64,000 nucleotides of DNA from CAYYFX01 sp964571855 (GTDB taxonomy: Bacteria > ARS69): positions 1-64,000 of the forward strand of contig CAZNDO010000008.1 in NCBI GenBank assembly GCA_964571855.1. Reading direction: 5' to 3'. Position 1 is the first letter of the stretch; each line of letters opens with the position of its first letter. A program made the translations under genes and the position numbers. Positions 19,891-26,078 of this stretch are shown here, in pieces. The notes under the pieces are model-generated. The model had not been told where the DNA came from, did not search any database, and worked only from the letters and a program-made list of their open reading frames with translations.

Positions 19891-20442
19891 GTGACGCGGG
19901 AGGCGCCGCCGGAGCGGCTGATCGTGGCCGAGGTCACGAAGCCGCACGGCATCCGCGGGGAGGTGTCGGCGCGGCTGGCCGACGTGTCCGGCGAGGCGCT
20001 CGTCGGGCTGGACCTGGCGCTCCGGATCGGGGACGAGCCGGAGGCGCCGGTGCGGATCGAGCGGGCGCGGCCCGCGGGCGGCGCGTGGATCCTGGCGCTC
20101 TCGGGCGTCGCGGACCGGAACCGCGCCGAGGAGCTGCGCGGCGCGGTGCTGCTGGCGGCGCGCGCGGACCTGCCGGAGCCGGACGCCGGCGAGTGGTGGG
20201 TCGCCGATCTCGTGGGGCTCGCCGTCGAGGACGCGGAGCTCGGCGGGCTCGGGAGGATCGAGGAGGTGCTGAAGCTCCCCGCGAACGACGTCCTCGTCGT
20301 GCGCGGGCGGCTCGGCGAGGTGCTCGTGCCGGTGCTCGAGGACGTGGTCCTGGACACGGATCCGGACGCGGACGTGCTGCGCGTGCGCCTGCCGAAGGGA
20401 CTGCTGGACCCGGTGGCGGACGCGCCCGGGGAGGACGGATGA
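19891..20442 (+). CDS. rimM: ribosome maturation factor RimM
   Basis: 183 residues. The N-terminal beta-barrel carries the VTKPHGIRGEV signature. The C-terminal PRC-barrel contains EWWVADLVGL, KLPANDVLVVR and VPVLEDVVLDTD. RimM binds uS19 and helps 16S 3'-domain maturation. The GTG at 19891 lies 14 bp after rpsP and is the best start; the frame is open further upstream inside rpsP without family features. It ends in ATGA overlap with trmD. Confidence 0.94.
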   Translation: MTREAPPERLIVAEVTKPHGIRGEVSARLADVSGEALVGLDLALRIGDEPEAPVRIERARPAGGAWILALSGVADRNRAEELRGAVLLAARADLPEPDAGEWWVADLVGLAVEDAELGGLGRIEEVLKLPANDVLVVRGRLGEVLVPVLEDVVLDTDPDADVLRVRLPKGLLDPVADAPGEDG

Positions 20443-21230
20443 GGATCACGGTCTTCACCATCTTCCCGGAGCTGATCGAGGCGGCGTGCCGCCCGTCCAT
20501 CCTGGGGGACGCCATCGAGCGCGGCCTCTTGTCCGTGACCGCGGTGGACCCGCGGGACTGGACGGAGGATCGCCACCGGAAGGTGGACGACGTCCCCTTC
20601 GGCGGCGGCGCCGGCATGGTGATGATGGCCGAGCCGCTGGCGCGCGCGCTGGATGCGCGGCTCGCGGCGGAGGCCGAGGCGGGGGAGCGGAAGCCGAGGA
20701 TCGTCTTCCTCTCCCCCGCGGGACGTCCGTTCCACCAGGACGTCGCGCGGGAGCTCGCGGCCGAGGAGAGCGTGTTCCTCGTGTCCGGGCGGTACAAGGG
20801 GATCGACGAGCGCGTCGTGGAGCGGTACGCCACCGACGAGCTCTCGATCGGCGACTACGTCCTCTCCGGCGGCGAGCTGCCGGCGCTGGTCGTGATCGAC
20901 GCGGTGATGCGGCTCCTGCCCGGGGTCCTCGGGGACTTCGGCAGCGCCGAGGACGACTCGATCCACTCGGGGCTCCTGGAGGGGCCCCAGTACACGCGCC
21001 CCCGCGTGTTCCGGGGGGCGGAGGTGCCGGAGGTGCTGGTCTCCGGGCACCACGAGAGGATCCGGCGGTGGAAGCGACGCGAGGCGCTCTCGCGCACGCT
21101 GCGCCGGCGGCCCGACCTGCTCGAGCGGGCGGGTCTCACGGACGAGGACCGCGAGGTCCTGGCGGAGCTGCGCGCGGAGCTCGGCGAACGGCAGGCAGGC
21201 GAAGCCGGGGCGCGCGCCCCGCGAGGATGA
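20439..21230 (+). CDS. trmD: tRNA (guanine-37-N1) methyltransferase TrmD
   Basis: 263 residues. It methylates G37 next to the anticodon, which prevents +1 frameshifting. The SPOUT knot region shows L-S-P-A-G-R-P-F, S-G-R-Y-K-G-I-D-E-R and LSIGDYVLSGGE. The substrate loop GLLEGPQYTRP and the C-terminal domain with HHERIRRWKRREAL follow. The ATG overlaps the rimM stop. rplS is 16 bp downstream. Confidence 0.98.
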   Translation: MRITVFTIFPELIEAACRPSILGDAIERGLLSVTAVDPRDWTEDRHRKVDDVPFGGGAGMVMMAEPLARALDARLAAEAEAGERKPRIVFLSPAGRPFHQDVARELAAEESVFLVSGRYKGIDERVVERYATDELSIGDYVLSGGELPALVVIDAVMRLLPGVLGDFGSAEDDSIHSGLLEGPQYTRPRVFRGAEVPEVLVSGHHERIRRWKRREALSRTLRRRPDLLERAGLTDEDREVLAELRAELGERQAGEAGARAPRG

Positions 21231-21246
21231 AGGAAGGAGACGGAAC

Positions 21247-21597
21247 GTGGCCGATCTGACGCGAGTTGCCGAGGCCGGGGGGCTCCGCACGGACCTTCCC
21301 GAATTCGGGCCGGGCGATACCGTGGACGTGCACGTGCGCGTCCGCGAAGGGAACAAGGAGCGCATCCAGGTCTTCAAGGGCGAGGTGATCCAGCGCCGCG
21401 GCTCCGGCCTTCGGGAGACCGTCACCGTCCGCAAGATCTCGAACGGCGTGGGCGTGGAGCGCATCTTCCCGCTGCACGCGCCGTCCCTGGCGAAGCTGGA
21501 GGTCGTGCGCCAGGGTCGCGTGCGGCGCGCCAAGCTGTTCTACCTGCGCGGCCTGACCGGCCGGGCGGCCAGGATCCGGGAAAAGCGGCAGGGCTAG
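21247..21597 (+). CDS. rplS: 50S ribosomal protein bL19
   Basis: 116 residues. Typical bL19 features are FGPGDTVDVHVRVREGNKER, VFKGEVIQRRGSG, the TVRKISNGVGVERIFP block and a basic C terminus (RAKLFYLRGLTGRAARIREK). It sits at the 30S-50S interface. The GTG start is preceded by GAAGGAGA. A GC-rich spacer of 46 bp with imperfect GGCCGG inverted segments separates it from rnhB. Confidence 0.98.
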   Translation: MADLTRVAEAGGLRTDLPEFGPGDTVDVHVRVREGNKERIQVFKGEVIQRRGSGLRETVTVRKISNGVGVERIFPLHAPSLAKLEVVRQGRVRRAKLFYLRGLTGRAARIREKRQG

Positions 21598-21643
21598 CGC
21601 GGCGGGCCGGCCGGAGGGCCGGGCCGGCGGGAAGGGAGCGGGG

Positions 21644-22264
21644 GTGCCGAGGGATCCGTATCGGCGGGAGCGGGTCGTCTCGAAGCGTCTGGGCGGCCCG
21701 GTGGCCGGGATCGACGAGGTGGGCCGCGGCCCCTGGGCGGGCCCGGTGGTGGCCTGCGCGGTGATCCTGCCGGAGGAGCCGCGGATCCACGGGCTCGCGG
21801 ACTCCAAGGCCCTGGACGAGGCGGAGCGCGAGCGCCTGTTCGCGGAGATCGTGGCGGTGGCGGACGTGGGCATCGGCTGGTCCACCACGCGCGTGGTGGA
21901 CCGCATGAACATCCTGCAGGCCACGCACCGCGCCATGCGGCAGGCGGTGGCCCGGCTGCGGACGGCGCCGGTGCACCTCCTCGTGGACGGCCGGGAGGTG
22001 CCGCTCCTGCCCGTGCCGCACACCGCCATCGTGAAGGGCGACGCGAAGTGCGCGTGCATCGGCGCGGCGTCGATCGTGGCGAAGGTGGTGCGGGACCGCT
22101 TCATGACGCGGACCTCGCCGCGGTTCCCGGGATACGGCTTCGACCGGAACAAGGGCTACGGCACCCCGGAGCACCGCGAGGCGCTGGCGCGCGTGGGGCC
22201 GTGCCGGTTGCACCGCGAGAGCTTCCTGCCCGTGGCCATGACGCGGCAGGGGGCGCTGTTCTGA
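21644..22264 (+). CDS. rnhB: ribonuclease HII
   Basis: 206 residues. It nicks DNA at embedded ribonucleotides. The catalytic signature GIDEVGRGPWAGPVV supplies the Asp-Glu pair, followed by LADSKALDEAERERL, D-G-R-E-V and S-I-V-A-K-V-V-R-D-R. The GTG start at 21644 has GGGAAGGGAG just upstream. It follows rplS, as in many bacteria, and its stop nearly coincides with the probable start of yraN. Confidence 0.97.
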   Translation: MPRDPYRRERVVSKRLGGPVAGIDEVGRGPWAGPVVACAVILPEEPRIHGLADSKALDEAERERLFAEIVAVADVGIGWSTTRVVDRMNILQATHRAMRQAVARLRTAPVHLLVDGREVPLLPVPHTAIVKGDAKCACIGAASIVAKVVRDRFMTRTSPRFPGYGFDRNKGYGTPEHREALARVGPCRLHRESFLPVAMTRQGALF

Positions 22265-22638
22265 GGACGGCGCCGTACCGCGGACGCTGGGCCGAGGACG
22301 AGGCGGCGCGCTTCCTGGAGCGGGAGCTCCGGTGCGAGATCGTCGCGCGGAACGTGCGCCTCGCCGGCGGGGAAATCGATCTCGTCGTGCGCCACGGGGA
22401 CACGGAGGTGTTCGTGGAGGTCAAGGCGCGGCGGGCGGCGGACGGGAGCGCCGCGGCGGCGGTGTCGCCGGACAAGCGGCGGCGGCTGTCGCGGGCGGCG
22501 GCGTCCTGGCTGGTCCGGCGCGGCATGCCGCCCGGCGGCTGCCGGTTCGACGTGGTGACGGTCGAGGGGCGCGGGAAGGACGCGATCGTGCGACACTTCC
22601 CGAACGCGTTCGAGAGCGTCCAGCGCTGGGGGATCTGA
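22261..22638 (+). CDS. yraN: YraN/UPF0102 family endonuclease-like protein
   Basis: About 125 residues. It has the Holliday-junction-resolvase-like fold marker G-E-I-D-L-V-V-R with downstream F-V-E-V-K-A-R, the metal-binding core of the PD-(D/E)XK superfamily. The start is uncertain: no ATG or GTG lies near the conserved beginning (YRGRWAEDEAARFLE). A CTG at 22261, overlapping the rnhB stop and preceded by CAGGGGGC, fits best; a GTG at 22201 inside rnhB is the alternative. Function in cells is unknown. rnhB-yraN-comM proximity is common. Confidence 0.85.
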   Translation: MRTAPYRGRWAEDEAARFLERELRCEIVARNVRLAGGEIDLVVRHGDTEVFVEVKARRAADGSAAAAVSPDKRRRLSRAAASWLVRRGMPPGGCRFDVVTVEGRGKDAIVRHFPNAFESVQRWGI

Positions 22639-22643
22639 TCGCC

Positions 22644-22802
22644 GTGAAGTTCGTGTTCCTCGCCTTCCTCGCCATCCTCGCGTTGAACGCGCTGGTCATT
22701 CTCGCGATCACGGGTATGCTGCTGCTCGATCACCTGAAGGCCCGCCGCCGGCGGGTCGAGGGAGGAGCCTCCTCGGATGATGCGCAAGCCGACGCTTCCT
22801 GA
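22644..22802 (+). CDS. small single-pass membrane protein, unknown function
   Basis: 52 residues beginning with GTG 5 bp after yraN. Residues 2-28 form one strongly hydrophobic helix (FVFLAFLAILALNALVILAI), followed by a basic stretch K-A-R-R-R-R and an acidic tail. The positive-inside rule suggests the C terminus is cytoplasmic. Its end overlaps the start of the next gene by 26 bp in another frame. There is no recognisable family. The clear start, spacing and coherent topology support a real gene. Confidence 0.6.
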   Translation: MKFVFLAFLAILALNALVILAITGMLLLDHLKARRRRVEGGASSDDAQADAS

Positions 22803-23682
22803 TCGCCTGCTCGTGCTCCTCGCGGTCGTGGGGCTTTCCCTATCCGCGTGCGGGCGCAAGGTGGACCCGCGCCTGCAGGAGGGCTACGACCTGGTCGTGG
22901 CGAACCGGATCGACGAGGCGGTGGCCATCGCGAATCGCGTGCTCACGGAGAACCCGAAGAGCGCCGGGGCGCGGAACCTCCTGGGGCTCGCGCTCTACAA
23001 GTCCGGGGACGCGGAGGGCGCGGTGGAGCAGTACCGCCGGGCCATCGAGCAGGATCCGAAGTACGCGGAGGCGTACTTCAACCTGGGCACCGCGTACGAG
23101 CGGTTGGAGCGGTTGCAGGACGCGGAGACGGCGTACGCGTCGGCCGTGCGCCACCAGGAGGACTTCGTTCTCGCCCACTACAACCTGGGACACATCTACG
23201 CGGTCACGGGCCGGCCGGACCAGGCCATGGTGGAGCTGCGCCGCGCCGCGGAAGGGGATCCGCAGTTCCCCCTCGCGTTCATCCTGCTGGGCAAGTTGGC
23301 GTACGAGGCGGGGGACTTCGAGGCGGCCACCTCGAACCTCACGCGCGCGCTGGAGCTGGTGCCCACGGCGAAGGAGATGCACGTGCTGCTCGGGAACGCG
23401 CGGCTGCAGTCCGGCGCGCCGGACGCGCTCGCGCAGGCGGAGGGCGCGTTCCGCGCGGCCGTGGACGTGGACTCCACGTACGTGGACGGGCTGTACAGCC
23501 TGGGCATGTGCCTGGCCGCGCAGGGCCGGAACGAGGAGGCGGCGGCGTTCCTGCGGCGCGCGCGCCCGTTCGTGGAGGGCCGCCCGGACCAGGCCGCCAT
23601 GATGGAGCAGCTGGACAGCTTCTTCGCGCGCACGGGGTTACCCGCCGCGTCGCCGGACAGCGCCGCCGCCGCGCAGGGCTAG
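22777..23682 (+). CDS. TPR-repeat lipoprotein
   Basis: 301 residues. A lipoprotein signal peptide ends in the lipobox LSAC with C25 as the lipidated residue. About seven tetratricopeptide repeats fill residues 30-270, for example AYFNLGTAYERLERLQDAE and VLAHYNLGHIYAVTGRPDQA. The C terminus is Ala/Ser-rich. It should sit on the periplasmic face of a membrane as a protein-interaction scaffold. ATG-ATG at 22777 follows GGGAGGAG. It is the last gene before comM. The partner is unknown. Confidence 0.9.
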   Translation: MMRKPTLPDRLLVLLAVVGLSLSACGRKVDPRLQEGYDLVVANRIDEAVAIANRVLTENPKSAGARNLLGLALYKSGDAEGAVEQYRRAIEQDPKYAEAYFNLGTAYERLERLQDAETAYASAVRHQEDFVLAHYNLGHIYAVTGRPDQAMVELRRAAEGDPQFPLAFILLGKLAYEAGDFEAATSNLTRALELVPTAKEMHVLLGNARLQSGAPDALAQAEGAFRAAVDVDSTYVDGLYSLGMCLAAQGRNEEAAAFLRRARPFVEGRPDQAAMMEQLDSFFARTGLPAASPDSAAAAQG

Positions 23683-23760
23683 CCCGCGCCGCGGGAGCGC
23701 CCGCCCATCGCCCATCGCGCCGCCACCGCCCGCTCCCCGGGCCACGCTCGGGGAGAGGAC

Positions 23761-25278
23761 TTGCTCGCCACCGTCCGCACCGTCGCGCTTTCGGGCCTGA
23801 AGGCGCACGCGGTCCGCATCGAGGCGGACGTCGTGCCCGGGCTGCCGTCCACGCAGATCGTGGGTCTGCCGGATGCGTCCGTGCGCGAGGCGAAGGAGCG
23901 CGTGCACGCCGCGCTGCGGAACTCGGGGTTCGCATGGCCGGCGGCGCGCATCACGCTGAACCTGGCGCCGGCGGAGCTGCCGAAGGAGGGCTCGGGCTTC
24001 GACCTGCCCATCGCGCTCGCGCTGCTCGCGGCGTCCGGGCAGGCGCGGGGCGCGGATCTCGCCGGGCTCGTCTTCCTCGGGGAGCTGTCGCTGGACGGCA
24101 CGCTGCATCCCGTGCGCGGCGCGCTCGTGGCGGCGCTCGCCGCGCGGGAGGAGCGCGCGCGGGGGATCGTGGTGCCGGCGGGGAACGCCGCGGAGGCCGC
24201 GTCCGCGGAGGGCCTTCCGCTCGGCAGCGCCCGCACGCTGCGGGAGGTCGTCGAGCGCGCGGGAGAGTCCGGGTTCCTCCGGCCCGCTCCCGGCCCGCCG
24301 GCGGCGGACGGCGCGCCCGACGGGCCGGACCTGGCGGAGGTGAAGGGACAGCCCGAGGCGCGGCGCGCGCTCGAGATCGCCGCGGCCGGCGGCCACAACC
24401 TGCTGCTCATCGGGCCGCCCGGCACCGGGAAGACCATGCTCGCGCGCCGGCTCGTGACCATCCTCCCGCCGCTCGACCCGGGCGCGGTCCTGGAGGCCAC
24501 CATGATCCACTCCATCGCCGGGCTGCTGCCGGGCGGGCGCCCGATCGCCCGGCCGCCGTTCCGCGCGCCGCACCACACCGTGTCGGACGTGGGGCTCGTG
24601 GGCGGGGGGAACCCGCCGCGGCCGGGCGAGGTGAGCCTGGCCCATCGCGGCGTGCTGTTCCTGGACGAGCTGCCGGAGTTCCGCCGCTCGGCGCTGGAGG
24701 CGCTGCGGCAGCCGCTGGAGGACCGGCGCGTGACGGTCGTGCGCGCGGGGCGGTCGGCCGAGTTCCCCGCGTCATTCCAGCTCGTGGCCTCCATGAACCC
24801 CTGCCCGTGCGGCCACTCGGGGACGGAGCGGGCGTGCCAGTGCACGTCGGTGGACCTGCGGAGGTACCGCGCGCGCGTGTCGGGGCCGCTGCTGGATCGC
24901 GTCGACCTGCACGTGGACGTGCCGTCGATGGACGTGGTGCGGTTGGCGGACGCGGACTCCGCGGAGTCGTCGGCCGCCGTGTACGCCCGCGTGCGCGACG
25001 CCCGTGCGCGACAGCTCGCGCGGGACGGCCGTGGCCATCTCCTCCTGAACGCCGCGCTCGAAGGCCGCCACCTGCGCGATGCGTGTCCGCTTCCGCCCGG
25101 CGGCCGGGACCTGCTCTCCACGGCGCTGCGTCGGCGCGGGCTCTCGGCGCGCGCCCTGCACCGGGTGATGCGCGTCGCACGGACGATCGCGGACCTGGAG
25201 GCGTGCGAGACGGTCGGGCTGACCCACCTGGCGGAAGCCGTGCGCTACCGGCGGGCGGGCACGGACGCGTCCGCTTGA
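23761..25278 (+). CDS. comM: YifB/ComM family Mg-chelatase-like AAA+ ATPase
   Basis: 505 residues, full length. An N-terminal ChlI-like domain (about 1-170: VPGLPSTQIVGLPD, LNLAPAELPKEG, FDLPIALA) is followed by an AAA+ core with Walker A GPPGTGKTM (about 218), Walker B LFLDELPEF and the SMNPCPCGH motif. ComM of Vibrio is a helicase that promotes branch migration during natural transformation. The TTG start at 23761 is set by GGGGAGAG. The context (rnhB, yraN) suits DNA processing, but no competence genes are visible. Confidence 0.94.
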   Translation: MLATVRTVALSGLKAHAVRIEADVVPGLPSTQIVGLPDASVREAKERVHAALRNSGFAWPAARITLNLAPAELPKEGSGFDLPIALALLAASGQARGADLAGLVFLGELSLDGTLHPVRGALVAALAAREERARGIVVPAGNAAEAASAEGLPLGSARTLREVVERAGESGFLRPAPGPPAADGAPDGPDLAEVKGQPEARRALEIAAAGGHNLLLIGPPGTGKTMLARRLVTILPPLDPGAVLEATMIHSIAGLLPGGRPIARPPFRAPHHTVSDVGLVGGGNPPRPGEVSLAHRGVLFLDELPEFRRSALEALRQPLEDRRVTVVRAGRSAEFPASFQLVASMNPCPCGHSGTERACQCTSVDLRRYRARVSGPLLDRVDLHVDVPSMDVVRLADADSAESSAAVYARVRDARARQLARDGRGHLLLNAALEGRHLRDACPLPPGGRDLLSTALRRRGLSARALHRVMRVARTIADLEACETVGLTHLAEAVRYRRAGTDASA

Positions 25279-25303
25279 CCCGCCCTCGCCGCGGGAGCAG
25301 GCT
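25275..25303 (+). promoter_or_regulatory. putative promoter for the lipoprotein at 25376
   Basis: TTGACC (25275-25280), 17-bp spacer, CAGGCT (25298-25303). It overlaps the comM stop and an inverted repeat CGCCGCGGG/CCCGCGGCG (25287-25295, 25312-25320) that could end the comM transcript. Motif only. Confidence 0.4.
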
Positions 25304-25375
25304 CGGGGTGGCCCGCGGCGCCCCGCGTTCGGGCGCGCCCCCCGGGCCCGCAACAAGGCACGCGGAGGTCCCGTC

Positions 25376-25957
25376 ATGTCGCGCGTTCCGCGCTCCCGCC
25401 GGTGGTTCGCACTGCTTCCCCTGTCGGCGCTCGCCGTCGCCCTCGCGCTCGTCCTCGTGCCGGGGTGCGGCGACGATGACGAAGGGACCGGGCCGTCCGG
25501 GCCGGTGGTCCTGCCGGCCGCGTGGGCCGGCATCTGGGAGATCGAGACCATCGAGCACGATTGCGGCAGCGACGTCATCGACCACCAGGCGACCGTCGTG
25601 GACACGCTGTGCGCCGGGGAGGAGATCTCGTTCGCGCCCGATGACGAGGACTCGCTGGCCGTGTCCTGCGAGGGGAGTGTCACCGACACCGCGGTGCAGG
25701 TGACCTGCACTTCCTCGCTGGAGCTGGAGGGCGAGACCTACTCCATCACCATCGAGGTCACGATCAACCGCAGCGGGGACACGATGACGGGCACCGTCCG
25801 GTTCACGGTGCGGCAGGGGGACACCACGGTCGAGTGCTTCGAGGAGGAGATGACCGGGACGCGGCTCGGGCCCGCGCCCGTTCCCTGCGTGGACTCGTCG
25901 AAGGCGCTCGCCGGACGCCGCATCCGCGCGGGGGCGCTCCTCCGGGATCTTCCGTAG
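25376..25957 (+). CDS. secreted lipoprotein, paralogue of the gene at 31155
   Basis: 193 residues. A signal peptide ends in VPGC (C31), followed by an acidic linker GDDDEGTGPSGP. A compact domain begins PAAWAGIWEIETIEHDCGSD and holds five cysteines, ending at GPAPVPC. The protein at 31155-31697 shares the same layout (GCGDD linker, W-A-G-x-W opening, CGSD, a mid LC, paired C-x-G and final GPAP-x-PC). Aromatic opening and threonine-rich beta-strand pattern suggest a lipocalin-like or small beta-barrel fold; that is inference. The ATG has GGAGGTCCCGTC upstream. No function is assigned. Confidence 0.8.
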   Translation: MSRVPRSRRWFALLPLSALAVALALVLVPGCGDDDEGTGPSGPVVLPAAWAGIWEIETIEHDCGSDVIDHQATVVDTLCAGEEISFAPDDEDSLAVSCEGSVTDTAVQVTCTSSLELEGETYSITIEVTINRSGDTMTGTVRFTVRQGDTTVECFEEEMTGTRLGPAPVPCVDSSKALAGRRIRAGALLRDLP

Positions 25958-25975
25958 CGTCGCCCCGCTCGCGCA

Positions 25976-26026
25976 GGGCAACGGACACGGGGCGGCCGCT
26001 CGCGCGACCGCCCCCGTTCCGTGCCC
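25976..26026. terminator. bidirectional hairpin between convergent genes
   Basis: Imperfect long stem GGGCA-ACGGA-GGGGCGG pairing with CCGCCCCC-TTCCG-TGCCC around the loop CGCTCGCGCGA. It lies between the stops of the lipoprotein (plus) and the protease (minus), where a shared terminator is expected. There is no strong T-run. Confidence 0.5.
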
Positions 26027-26078
26027 GCGCTGCGGCCGGCCTTGCCGGCGTGGCGGGTCCTTCGTTGCCGGCCCTTCC

